From the NCBI GenBank assembly GCA_963995505.1, contig OZ023190.1, positions 930,001 through 994,000 on the forward strand: a stretch of 64,000 nucleotides of DNA, in the 5' to 3' direction. A program made the position numbers and the translations under genes. Under the pieces are notes generated by a model. The model made no database searches. It was not told where the DNA came from and saw nothing but the letters and a program-made list of their open reading frames with translations. Origin of the DNA: Hypericum androsaemum (taxonomy: Eukaryota; Streptophyta; Magnoliopsida; Malpighiales; Hypericaceae). Of the stretch, positions 35,563 to 47,036 are shown piece by piece (positions within the stretch are counted from its first letter, which is position 1; each line of letters starts with the position of its first letter).

Positions 35563-36505
35563 ATCCAATTAGTTGGAATAAAGGAGTTTTATTTGGCAAT
35601 ATGAGTTATTTATCAAACATGTCGAACAGAGAAGTAGCCCACTCACACGGGTGTTTACCTCAGTGGGAGTCAAAAAGTTGATTCCTAGATGAGATGAGGC
35701 AGTTATTGGACATTCATAAGTGCATGTTCTATGACGGAATACCGTCTTACTCAAGAGCAAGTTTCCTTATGGGATGCAAGAATAAGTTACTGCATTTGGA
35801 TTTTCTACAATCCATGTGATAAGATATAAGTGGAACTTATCATACTGTCTGTCCTATTAGCCTATAGTTAAGGTAAGGCTGATACTCTAGTATGATGTTA
35901 AATGATATGTGCTCCTTAAAAAAGGAATGTACACCGTAACACGTGATCAGTATCATGTGTGCTAATTGATCACAGGATGTGATGAAAATGTTAAGTGATT
36001 TCACAATCCCTGACGTGAGACCAATTTTTGAGAACTGTGATTCCCGAAACCTACCCTTAAGATCCTAAATATTTTCTGGAAGTATGGTCCAGTGCTGCTA
36101 GCTTGGAAAGTTCATAAAAAGGTTATGTCATAGCGATTCGACCTGGCAGTGCTGACCAGAAAAGCAGGCTGTATCATTATGAAAAGAATATAGTTAAGGA
36201 AGAAGGAACTCTGTTCATCACATTCTGAGTTTCGTGGTTCAGGTGCACCAATTGTATTGAAAAGTATAATAGTGAACCCGAATATAATTGTTTGAAATCA
36301 CTAATGTGAACAATGGAATGTGACATGAGTCCTAGGGTAATATCATGCATTATACAAGAAGGTTGTCGAGATGCTACTATTTAAGTAGCCTGAGTGTCCG
36401 TGCTCTTGAATTTGGCTTAACACACTTGACGTGTGCTGGTCGCACGAAATTCTTTAAAGAAATCTGATAACTGTTGATCAAGGTCAATAATAATTGAGTG
36501 GGAGA

Positions 36506-37111
36506 TGTTGGACTTGTTAGGCCTAATCAGGCAATTATTATTGTGCCTGATTGGGCCCAGGCCCACGTCAGCCGCCACGCGGGCTGCGCGGCCCAACCAG
36601 ACTGCGCCACGTCAGCATAACGTGGCGCTGACGCAGTTACCGCCAGAGTTGGCTGCCCACGTGGCACGCTGTCGTGCTGCCACGTGGAAAAGCTAGGGAT
36701 AGCTTTGCCACGTGGCATGCCACATGGTGGACATGCTGCCCAGAAGTGCCACGTGGCAACCATGCGCGCCACGTGGTGTGCCACGTGGCGAGTTCTGATT
36801 GGCCGGATTTCCCTATGAAAAGAAAAATCCGGCTGAACCAAAATTGAAATTCTCCGCAACCACTCAAAAGAAAGGCAAAACTTTGAAATAGTCCTTGAGT
36901 TTTGATCAGATTTTCAATAGAGAAAATCTTGTGAAAATCAATTACGAATCCGTTATAACGTGATCGTAATTCGACTGGGACGAAGACATTGTTGACCCGA
37001 ACCTGTGGACCTCTTGCTTCAACAAGTAAGTAATTTATTATTAACGAATTAGTTTATTAATTAATCGAATTTAATATGTAATTACTCGTTAATTACACGT
37101 TAAAACTAGCA
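36506..37111 (+). repeat. copia-1 3' LTR (606 bp)
   Basis: Starts TGTTGGACTTG and ends AAACTAGCA. It differs from the 5' LTR by many substitutions and several indels. The GC-rich part carries six CACGTG cores between 36,655 and 36,790, twice as many as the 5' LTR, within repeats of GCCACGTGGC. Confidence 0.92.
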
Positions 37112-37845
37112 GAGAGGACAAATGGCATCCCATCGCAGTGAAGGATTTGGCTTGATCTGTGTGGTGTGGCCATCCGACTGGTTGCCCTGTCGCTCGCTCC
37201 GTCACCCAGTTGTTGATGGAGACTGTGTTCATGTCGTCAAATACCACAAACGGTGATCAGATAGCTCCATTTTAGAATAAATAAGAACAAACATTTTATT
37301 TAATTAGAGAATCACTTTTTACTACTTTCAGTTAAGTCCGGTAATTTTTTTTTGTCGAGAAAGAAGAAAGTTAATAAGTTTCAATTTTCAAAAAAAGAAA
37401 ATATTGTTTTTTAAATGAATGTTCTCCGGTCTGCATCACGTGGGGCCCGCAGATGAAGCTTCGTGGCATATCCAGCGGAAACACGGCATCTATTTACTCT
37501 TCTTCTTCTTCTTTTCTTTTTTTTTTCTTTAGAAATTAATTGTTGATTGGTTTCGTTTTTGGTTTCTTCTATAATAGCTTTAGGTCCATTTTTGTTTCAG
37601 TTTTCAATACCTTTATCATGCATGCACGCGTCAATTAGTCAAAACATATTTTTCTTTTTTCCAGAATGATCAAAATATATTGCTCGTGTTTAAATTGGGC
37701 CTACTTCATACGCATCAAAACAATTTTTTTCCATTAGCTTTTTACAAATCTCATGATACTTAATTGATTATAAACTTACTTATGACTTATCATCGTTGCA
37801 CAAAACAATAATCAGTGTAGTTATCACAATATAATAAAGTTATTA

Positions 37846-38906
37846 GGACAAATTACCCTCAGGTCCCTGTGTTATGGTTTTATCATTCGCAGGTCCCTGT
37901 GTTATGGAAATAGTATGTGAGGTCGTTGTATTTTAAGAAATATTGGTATGAGGTCCTTGGTCACAAGATCATAGATTTTCTCCTGCGGAGAGCCATCTGG
38001 AATGACCAAAATATCCCTCTGGTAAAAAAACAAAAAAATCTTCATCTTCAACTCAAGAACACAAACCCAGAAATTCAACCAATAATCAACCAAAAAATTA
38101 GAGTTCCATCCAAAAATCTTGCCAATAACACAAACAAAAACTTAGATAAAAATCAATCGATGGGACACAAAAAATCATAATCTATTAAGATCCAACAAGA
38201 ACCCTAATATATTAAAATCTGGCGAGAGGCGATTTTAGGGCGAAATTTCCAATTTTGGCTTTTCCGGCGTCGCCACCACCGGACCCTGGGCCCCTCCCGG
38301 TGACCCCCTCGTCGAGTTCTTGGACTGAGTACCTCCCAATCGTTCCCGCGATCATTTCCCCTTTTCATAATTTTTTGGGCACTATTCATCCTCCAGCTAC
38401 ATCCTCCGCCATTCCGCTATCCCTCGCCACCGCCGCTTTGTCAGCCTTTAGTGGGAACCCGACGGTCGTTCCCTTGTTGGCAATTGGTACTGGGTCCTCG
38501 AGGAACTCATCGACAAGAACCACGCCATCGTTTCGTCCTCCGTCAGCCCTGAGTACTACGTTGGCATCCTCTCCTTCGTCGATAAGAACCAGCTCGAGCT
38601 GGGATGTGCCATCCTCATGTTGGTTGATTAGAATTTGGTGTTGTAATCGGTGTATTTCTGGGTTTGGGTTGATGTTCATGGAGTGTTCTTGGTGTTTAAA
38701 GGTTGAAGAAGAATGTGAATTTTTTTTTACCAGAGGGATATTTTGGTCATTTTATATGGCTCTCCGCCGGAGAAAATCTCCGATCCGGTGACCAGGAACC
38801 TTAGACCAATATTTCTTAAAACACAGGGACCTCACACACTATTTACATAACACAGGGACCTGCGAATGATAAAACCATAACACAAGGACCTGAGGGTAAT
38901 TTGTCC
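37846..38906. mobile_element. Pack-MULE carrying an RPT2 fragment (1,061 bp)
   Basis: Terminal inverted repeats of about 190 bp: left GGACAAATTACCCTCAGGTC..., right its complement ending GGGTAATTTGTCC. Internal landmarks such as CAGGTCCCTGTGTTATG and GACCAAAATATCCCTCTGGT recur inverted at the right. A perfect 9-bp target duplication AAGTTATTA flanks it (37,837-37,845 and 38,907-38,915). The centre (about 38,180-38,720) is GC-rich and includes a fragment of a host proteasome gene. No transposase is present. Unit A lacks the element. Confidence 0.92.
38491..38631 (+). pseudogene. RPT2: Captured fragment of 26S proteasome ATPase subunit RPT2
   Basis: In one plus-strand frame the translation reads [15 protein letters not shown] and then [20 protein letters not shown] followed by AILM and, after LVD, a stop. 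Plant RPT2 (regulatory particle AAA-ATPase 2, subunit 4 homologue) has a nearly identical stretch in its OB-domain region ahead of the ATPase domain. Only about 43 codons remain, so it cannot function as an ATPase. Sequence on either side (38,240-38,490) is GC-rich and may come from another source that I do not recognise; a long open frame through it in a different frame (38,255-38,791) has low-complexity Ser/Pro composition. Confidence 0.85.
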
Positions 38907-38915
38907 AAGTTATTA

Positions 38916-39921
38916 TTAGTTTTACATTTGGCTTTATAATTAAGCATGATGACTTTTTTTTGTCCGGTATGCTCAACAAAAGCGTTACCGAATCATTTTA
39001 AGAGTCACGTTTTGCGAGAGTACCTTCATATTTAACTATTCCCATAGTAAATAAGACATATCTAACTTTCATTTCATTGACTAAATGGCGCACCGTCTCT
39101 CAATCTAAATGTACAAACTCCTATTGCATGATTATTATTAATTAAATTGATGCTGGCTGTAGATGTAGACACCGTAATCTTCTATGACGCGTCCCTTGGA
39201 GCAAATATATAAGACGTAACCTGATTAAACTAATAACTCTGCCTTCAGATAGTTGACCAACTTTTCTCATCAAGAATAGCCCAAGAGAATTCCAAAATGG
39301 ACTATATTTAAAGTGTGAACAATTCACTTTTTAATGCGAAAAACCTGATTATCCGTAGTGTCGCGTTGTTTTAGACATGAAAATAGTGACTAACCAACTC
39401 AAAACAAGCATGGTGGTCAAAACACATAATCCAAACATATAAACAAAGCCAAAAATGCCCGTCACTCCGAACTACCTCTTTTTTATAGGGAAAACTGTAT
39501 ATCATTCTGCACCTAATTAATTTATATATTGCCCCGATAGTCCATCTTTTTTGGCCCTTAAGTTTTCCCTGGTTTCAATTCTCGAGGTCAACGGGAAGTG
39601 AGGTAACGTACGTTGAAGTGTCTATGATTATAGTCGCAGATTATTGTCAATAATTGCAATTAACGATTAATCATGTGTATTTATTAGCGCTGCATGATCA
39701 AAATCACCCCGTGACGCATTATACATCGCATTTTTTATATCATCTGATCCATTGGAATGACTAATACAGATTTGAGCCGGATGGAACATTTGAAAAGCGA
39801 CAAAAGTCTTCTAACAAGTATTATCATTGATGTGGTCTCAAAGACTCGAATTCAAGATTTAGTTAAGTTAGAACAATGCTCTTACCAGTTTTTTTAAGTG
39901 TTTGTTGATAAAAAGTGACAT
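38916..39921. other. Intergenic, no gene seen
   Basis: AT-rich sequence between the Pack-MULE and copia-2. Only short frames; no repeat family recognised. It lies in the part of unit B without an evident counterpart in unit A. Confidence 0.5.
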
Positions 39922-39926
39922 TTACC

Positions 39927-40408
39927 TGTTAGATATATTTCATATCTATAACCCAAGATCATCATCATGCTGAATAGTTAAGAATTCATAGGAATACCTG
40001 GATCCATCGCGAATGATCGTCAACTGTTGCAGAATCTCTACGACGATCGAGAACAATGAAACCTGCACGAACACGGTGGTTTGTGGTCTTCCTCAACTAA
40101 ATGTCCTTAGACCCTCAAGGGAAACCGTCGCTCTTCCAGATGGGGAGAAGATAACGTAATCGATTTAGTGTATTGGAGACCATAACCTAGGGGTCTTTAT
40201 ATATTGGCTAAGTAGGGTTCCCAAAATTCCCTTAATTGGACCAATAACTGGTATCTGCTCATTGAGTCCATATTCCATTCGAAGTCAAGTAGTCTTGGAC
40301 TTCTTAAACTATAGATCACCTTATAATAGTCCAGTTAGTCAAATAGCCAATATAACTGCTAATTAAATATGTGGCCCATAATATAATTAGGAAATAGATT
40401 TCCTAACA
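39927..40408 (-). repeat. copia-2 LTR (3' in element orientation, 482 bp)
   Basis: Begins TGTTAGATATATTTC and ends TTTCCTAACA, near-identical to 46,558-47,031 apart from scattered substitutions and a small insertion (CTGGTATCTG region near 40,248). Confidence 0.92.
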
Positions 40409-40947
40409 ATCTCCCACATGGGCTACATATTCTTCCAGAAATAGTTATATCGCAAAATCCTTAGGCGCGCATCTATATGCTATTTATCTTTAGACTACTT
40501 CTGAAACAATCTGGTCCATCTTATGTACAGATATAGAACCATTGCGGCATTTTCTCACATCAGAATCATAACTAATCCTCGATGATCACAATACCAATAC
40601 ACTCAATGACATAGATCAAATATGGATGAGCAGCATGGAAATTACACGAAACGTGATCTTTAGCATATCTATTTCCAACTGATCTTACTTTAGCAAGATC
40701 AAAACTTTAATGCAACAGAAATATTGCATATACCAAAATATACTTCATCTTCAAGAATAGAATCAAGAAGTATCATTATTCTTTAATTGAACAAATAGTT
40801 CGCAAGTCACAGAACATCAAAATGACTCCCACTAAACTAAGGCACCAACTAGAAGAACACCTATATGCGCAGTGTGCTCGTGAAAGACCTTAGGTATTAA
40901 CCCTTTAGCTAGTGGGTCTGCTAGCATAAACTTTGTCCCAATATGTT

Positions 40948-42080
40948 CTATGGACATCTGCTTTTCCTAAACTCTCTCTTTAACAACCAGGTACTTGATG
41001 TCAATAAACTTTGACTTCTGTTGTTGTTAGAGTAGAGCACCACTGAGTTGTTGTCACAGTAAATCCTCAATGGTCTATCAATGCAATCTACCATACGTAG
41101 TCCAATGACAAAATTTTGTATCCATATTCCTTCACTGGATGCCTCATAATAGGCTATGGACTCCACGGCCATGGTTGAAGGAGCTATTAAAGTCTGTTTA
41201 GCTGACTTCCACGAAATAGCCCCTCCAGCCAACATGAAAATGTATCCTGATGTGGAGCAAAAATCATCCTCACACCCCTCAAAATCAGAGTCAGAATATC
41301 TGATGATCTCTAAGCTGCCTGACCTCTGATAAGTGAGCATATAGTCCCTTGTTCTCCTCAAATAACGCATCACACGTTTAGCTCCCTTCTAGTGTTACAT
41401 ACAGGGATTACTGGAATATCTTTCCAGAACTCCCATTATGAATACTATATCCGGACGTGTACAAATTTGAGCATACATTAGACTCCGTATAGTTGACGCA
41501 TAAGAGTACTTCTGCATTTCTTTGTATCTTTAAGATCATTTTTGGGTCATTGCTTGCGATAAAATTTATCTCCTTTAGTGTTACATACAGGGATTACTGG
41601 AATATCTTTCCAGAACTCCCATTATGAATACTATATCCGGACGTGTACAAATTTGAGCATACATTAGACTCCGTATAGTTGACGCATAAGAGTACTTCTG
41701 CATTTCTTTGTATCTTTAAGATCATTTTTGGGTCATTGCTTGCGATAAAATAGCCCCTCCAGCCAACATGAAAATGTATCCTGATGTGGAGCAAAAATCA
41801 TCCTCACACCCCTCAAAATCAGAGTCAGAATATCTGATGATCTCTAAGCTGCCTGACCTCTGATAAGTGAGCATATAGTCCCTTGTTCTCCTCAAATAAC
41901 GCATCACACGTTTAGCTCCCTTCTAGTGTTACATACAGGGATTACTGGAATATCTTTCCAGAACTCCCATTATGAATACTATATCCGGACGTGTACAAAT
42001 TTGAGCATACATTAGACTCCGTATAGTTGACGCATAAGAGTACTTCTGCATTTCTTTGTATCTTTAAGATCATTTTTGGG
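40948..42080 (-). pseudogene. copia-2 RNase H region with internal duplication
   Basis: Minus-strand RNase H frame with YSDSDFEGCEDDFCSTSGYI, then AGGAISWKSAKQT, STMAVESIAYYEA and YCDNNSVVL. The upstream part (RYLRRTRDYMLTYQRSGSLE to AGGAI) occurs twice (41,217-41,387 and 41,751-41,921), and the adjoining block of about 190 bp three times (41,388-41,576, 41,577-41,750 truncated, 41,922-42,114). The repeats look identical or nearly so, pointing to a recent event. Confidence 0.85.
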
Positions 42081-43037
42081 TCATTGCTTGCGATAAAATT
42101 TATCTCCTTTAGCAACGGGCGTATCCCCTTTATGAAAATCTTTCTTGGTCAATCCAAATCTACTTAAGATCTTATCGATATAGCTCTTTTGTGATAACCT
42201 AAGGATACTTTGGGAGCGATCCCTCAGTATTTGTATACCCAATACAAAAGAAGTTTCACCAAGATCTTTCACCTCAAATTTCTTTGTTAGAAATTTCGTA
42301 GTTTCATGTAAAAGGTGTATATCGCTACTTGCGAGTAGAATTTCATCAACATATAATATCAATAAGATAAATTTACTCCCACTGAACTTATGGTATACAC
42401 AATCATCAACAACATTTATCTCAAAATCATATAAGCTAATGACCTGATGAAATTTGTGATACCATTGACGAGAAGCCTGTTTGAGACCATAGATGGATTA
42501 ATTTAGCTTGCAGACCATAGACTTTGGATCTCCTGAAACAAAATTTTCTGGATGAATCATATAAATCGTCTCATTAATATTTCTATTTAGAAACGCAGTC
42601 TTCACATCCATCTGGTACAGCTCCAAATCAAAATGAGCCATTAGTGCCATAATTGTTCTAAAAGAGTCTTTCGAAGATACTGGAGAGAAAGTCTCTTTAT
42701 AATCTATGCCTTTCTTTTGAGTAAAGCCTTGTGCAACTAGACGAGCTTTATATCTCTCGATATTGCCATTAGAATCCCTCTTGGTTTTGAATATCCATTT
42801 ACAACCAATAGGTTTCTTACCTTCAGGCAACTCAACGAGATCCCAAACGTCATTGTCTTTCATAGACTTCATCTCATCATTCATGGCATCGATCCATTTA
42901 ATAGAGTTAGAACTTTGCATAGCTTCAGAAAAGTCTTCAGGATCATCTTCTGTTAAGCCAATACCATCCTCATGTTCTTGAAGAAAGATGATAAAATTAT
43001 CCAGAATTGCACTTCTTCTTTCTATAATGGATCTCAT
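42081..43037 (-). pseudogene. copia-2 reverse transcriptase
   Basis: Minus strand: CKWIFKTKRDSNGNIERYKA, LVAQGFTQKKGIDY, MDVKTAFLNRNINE, then the catalytic block LYVDEILLASSD at about 42,340. The usual YVDD is YVDE here, a loss of one catalytic aspartate. The frame is broken between 42,362 and 42,498. Confidence 0.88.
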
Positions 43038-43148
43038 TAATGGTACTTCTTGAGTTTGTTGAGTTTGCTCAATAGGTGGTGCTTAAAGAAGGATCTCATT
43101 ATTGTCTTGATCTAGAACTGTGTCATGAACAACAGTAGGTACTATGAC

Positions 43149-44420
43149 CTATTCATTTTCAACAACAGATTCTTCTTCAAAAACAACACTCCTTATGTTT
43201 CCTTCCCCCCAAAACTCAACATCCTCAAGGAATCTTGCATTTTCTGTCTCAAAGAAGGATCTTGATGTGGGATTGTAAAACTTATAGCCCCTAGAGCGTT
43301 CAGCATCACCAACAAAGTAACAGCTAACTGTTCTTGAGTCCAATTTTCTTTCATATGGCCTATAAGGCCTTGCCTCAGCTGGACAACCCCAAATGTGCAA
43401 ATGCCCAATACTAGGCTTTTTACATGTCCACATTTTATAAGGAGTTTTGGTAACTGCTTTGCTAGGTACCCTATTAAGGATGAATACTACAGTCTTTAAA
43501 GCTTCTCCCCAGAGTGATTCTGGTAAGGTTGAATGAGTGATCATACTCCTCACCATATCCTTAAGAGTTCGGTTCCGACGTTCAGCAACACCGTTCATGT
43601 TGGGTTTCTCCGGCATGGTGTATTGCGGAACAATTTCACACTCATTGAGAAAAAATGCGAAGGGTCTTGGACGTTGTTCTCCTGATCCATCGTACCTACC
43701 GTAGTATTCACCACCATGGTCAGATTTGACAGCCTTTATTTTCTTTCCAAGTTAAAGTTCAACTTCAGCTTTAAAAGACTTAAAAAGGTCCAAGGATTGA
43801 GACTTCTCATATATCAAATATAGGTAACCAAATCTAGAGTAATCGTCTATGAACGTAATGAAATATTCTTGTCCATTCCAAGAAGCCGTAGGGAATGGAC
43901 CACATATATAAGTATGTATAAGTTCTAAGAAATCTGTAGCTCTTTCGGCACCTAAGTTCCTAGAGTCTGTTCTTTTTCCCTTTATGCACTCAAGACAAAC
44001 TTCATAATCTGTCAAATCAAGGAGTTTAAGAATTCCGTCCGATATAAGCCTTTGAATTCTCTGTTTAGAGATATGACCTAGTCGCTTGTGCCATAAAGCA
44101 TCAGAATTCTTACTTAATTTTTACTTTGTACCACGTGAACTTGTTTGCAGTATTTCATTATGGGAGCTAACGACATCAAGCGTGTATAGATTATCAATTA
44201 AAGAGCCAGAACCAAGAAAATTTGAATTTTGGTAGAGACTAACTTTATTGTTTCCAAATGAACAAGAAAAATCTAACTTGTCCAAACTCGAAATGGAAAT
44301 CAAATTCTGTCTAAAAGACGGTACAACGAATATCTCAAACAAATCCAAATAAAATTCAGTCTTTAATCGTAATCTGAAAGTCCCAATTGCCTCCACTGTA
44401 ACTTTATTCCCGTCACCCAC
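43149..44420 (-). pseudogene. copia-2 integrase region
   Basis: Minus strand: pre-integrase part with NLISISSLDKL and a zinc finger ending CLECIKGK; core with HTYICGPFPTASWNGQEYFI and FIDDYSRFGYLYL, then [20 protein letters not shown] with the third catalytic residue region and [20 protein letters not shown]. The first catalytic Asp of HSDICGP has become Tyr (HTYICGP), and stops at about 43,750 and 44,120 split the frame. Confidence 0.88.
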
Positions 44421-44589
44421 GTAGATAAATTTTTTAGATTCACATGGTGGTCGGCTCGATAGGTAATCCTACATGGACATATTTATGTGAGTAGTAGCAC
44501 TAGAATCTATCCACCAAGTATCCTTAGGTACAATAGCCAAATTAACTTCAGAACAAACTAAAGTTAGAAGCATACCATTCTTTACACGC

Positions 44590-45369
44590 CAAGTGGCGTA
44601 CTTGGGACACTCCTTCTTCACGTGTCCCTATTTTTTACAAAAGAAGTAAGTAGGAACCTCATCTTGCTTCTTTTGTTTCTTCTGCTGAGAAGATTTTTCT
44701 GCAACATCCTTAGCTCTCTTTTTTCTCTTTGACTGAGAGTTTAATACCAAGTGAGCACTTTCAGTCATATCTCGCAACTATCTATCTTCTTCTTGCACAC
44801 AGTGAGATATGAGCTCATTAAGAGTCCATTTAACCTTCTGAGTATTATAACTCACCTTAAATTGCCCAAAGTGTGCAGGAAAAGATATCAAAACTAAGTA
44901 CACGAGTAAGTGACAACTCTAACTTTAGTGACTTGAGTTTTGAAGTGAGATGAGACATCTCCATAATGTACTCCCTTATATTCTGTTTGCCCTTATACCT
45001 TATGGATATGAGTTTTGCCAAATGGTTACTTGCCTCTGATTTTTCATTCTTGGCAAAGTATTGCTCAAGTTCTTCAAGGAACTTCTTGGCACTTTCTGTC
45101 TCAGTAATGGAGTCCCGAAATACTTCTGGTGGAATAGAGCGCCTTATGATCTTCAAGCACATACGGTTGGAGCGATCCCACTTCTCAATTTTAACCTCAT
45201 TGAGATTTTTCGGAGTAGAAGTGGGTCGTTCCAACAAAAGTGCAAGATCCAAGTCTCCACAACTGAGGGTAATTTCTACGGTTTCCTTCCAGTTTTTGAA
45301 ATTTGTCCCATTCAACATTGGGATACTACTAAGTTGGGAAGCAATATTGGCTGGAACAACAAAGAACAT
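44590..45369 (-). pseudogene. copia-2 gag and zinc knuckle
   Basis: The minus-strand frame begins MFFVVPANIASQLSSIPMLN; MLNGTNFKNWKETVEITLSC is the conserved gag start of this copia lineage. The zinc knuckle at about 44,600-44,650 reads FFCKK, stop, GHVKKECPKYATW, so it is broken by a stop codon. Frame changes occur between 44,857 and the knuckle. Confidence 0.85.
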
Positions 45370-45635
45370 TAGGAAAACTCACAACATAACAACAAAAGTA
45401 TATCATACAATGCATGACATAAAAAAATTTATAAAAAATTGGGAACCCATCATAAGATACCTAACACAACATTAATTCCTAATCTTTGGACAGAGAAATT
45501 AACTATAGGCGGTACTCTCATTGCAACGATCAAACATTGATGATTAAATCTGTCAAATAATAACCTATCTTTGGACCGGTTATTATTCACATGAAAAATC
45601 TGTATAATCATGACACATTTATCATCGCAGGCGTA

Positions 45636-45905
45636 TTGTTAAATGGCCAAATTGTGACTTCCTTTGGGCCGAACACAATTCGGATAAGTAACAGTACACA
45701 TAACATGTATATAGATTGGTCGAATAAAGTGTTTGATTAATTGGCCAAACTATGTCTTCCTTTGGGACGAGCACAGTTCGCATAAGTAACCAACCATTCA
45801 CACAACATCTATATACATTAGTTGTATAATGTATAATGTTAATTGGCCAAACTATATCTTCTTTTGGGCCGAGCAGAGATCGCGTGATTAACAATACACA
45901 TAATA
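45636..45905. repeat. About 100-bp tandem repeats in the copia-2 leader
   Basis: Three copies of a block containing TTGGCCAAACTATGTCTTCC and GGGCCGAGCACAGTTCG-like sequence (around 45,640, 45,740 and 45,838), between the primer site and gag. Leader repeats of this kind are common in plant retrotransposons and may act in transcription or packaging; no direct evidence here. Confidence 0.75.
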
Positions 45906-46557
45906 TATTTTTTGTTAGTCAAATAAATCTTTCGCAAAAGAGGTTACTACGATAACATATTGCTTCGATTAAATCCAACCAAAAATCCTGACCAAACAAT
46001 ACATAAAGAGGAAGGGTACGTCCACATATGCAACCAATCAATTCATATGAATAAACTGTAAGCAAACCATAAAGCACATGTATATATATTTTAACCTTTC
46101 CTTATTTACGTTAGGGAACAGAATCTGGATGCATAAATATCGAAACAATATATATTTAAATTCATTCACAGTAATAGATAAAACCAAAGTTATCACCAGA
46201 TTATAATTTCTCGGTTAACAATTTAAATTTATATAAAAAATAAAACAGTCAACCCAACTCTAACCCTAAGATCGATTAGATGAAACTATAAAAAATAACC
46301 ATCAATAGAATTGATTTTAGTATCCAAACCGTGAAGGACAACCTTAACAATAAATGGTTATAACGTAGGTCTCTATCTTTAGTTCCTTACTTTGATTAAT
46401 TTTTTTTAAAATCCCGTGTTCACGGGTCTAACAAGAAATAACCCCAAGTTCAATTCTTAAAATCTTGACAGACATAAACACACGTTTGAATGCCCTTAAT
46501 CTGATTAGTGAGAATAAAATTCTAACAATCCAACAATATGAAAGCTCTGATACCACT

Positions 46558-47031
46558 TGTTAGATATATTTCATATTTATAACCCAAGATCATCATCATG
46601 CTGAATAGTTAAGAATTCATAGGAATACTTGGATCCATCGCGAATGATCGTCAACTGTTGCAGAATCTCTACGACGATCGAGAACAATGAAACCTACACG
46701 AACACGGTAGTTTGTGGTCTTCCTCAACTAAATTTCTTTAGACCTTCAAGAGAAACCGTCGCTCTTCTAGATGGAGAGAAGAGAACGTAATCGATTTAGT
46801 GTATTGGGGACTATAACCTAGGGGTCTTTATATATTGACCGAGTAAGATTCCCATAATCCTCTTAATTGAGCTAATACTGCTCATTGAGTCCATATTTCA
46901 TTAGAAGTCAAATAGTCTTGGACTTCCTAAACTATAGATCACCTTATAATAGTCCAATTAGTCAAAAAGCTAATATAACTACTAATTAAATATGTGGCCC
47001 ATAATATAATTAGGAAATAAATTTCCTAACA
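46558..47031 (-). repeat. copia-2 LTR (5' in element orientation, 474 bp)
   Basis: Partner of 39,927-40,408. The primer binding site (TGGTATCAGAG on the minus strand) lies at 46,545-46,555, three bases inside the LTR border. Confidence 0.92.
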
Positions 47032-47036
47032 TTACC

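Larger units (their letters stand above)
28795..37111 (+). mobile_element. Ty1/copia LTR retrotransposon, copia-1 (complete, decayed)
   Basis: LTRs 28,795-29,379 and 36,506-37,111, both starting TGTTGGAC and ending CA, bounded by a perfect 5-bp duplication GAGAG (28,790-28,794 and 37,112-37,116). A primer binding site complementary to initiator tRNA-Met and a polypurine tract GAGTGGGAGA sit at the expected places. Inside, gag and the pol order integrase then reverse transcriptase then RNase H identify copia. The 2.1-kb untranslated leader is unusually long and holds an extra open frame. In-frame stops in gag, integrase, reverse transcriptase and RNase H show the copy is inactive. Confidence 0.95.
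39927..47031 (-). mobile_element. Ty1/copia LTR retrotransposon, copia-2 (complete, rearranged)
   Basis: LTRs 39,927-40,408 and 46,558-47,031 (TGTTAGATAT ... CTAACA) with a perfect 5-bp duplication TTACC at 39,922-39,926 and 47,032-47,036. Read on the minus strand: primer site TGGTATCAGAG next to the right LTR, gag, zinc knuckle, integrase, reverse transcriptase, RNase H, and a polypurine tract GTGGGAGATT next to the left LTR. The family differs from copia-1 in LTR and protein sequence. Stops, and a duplication at the reverse transcriptase/RNase H border, inactivate it. Confidence 0.95.

Noticed and set aside
38255..38791. A 178-codon frame through the Pack-MULE interior
   Set aside because: It is in a different frame from the recognisable RPT2 fragment and has Ser/Pro-rich low-complexity composition.
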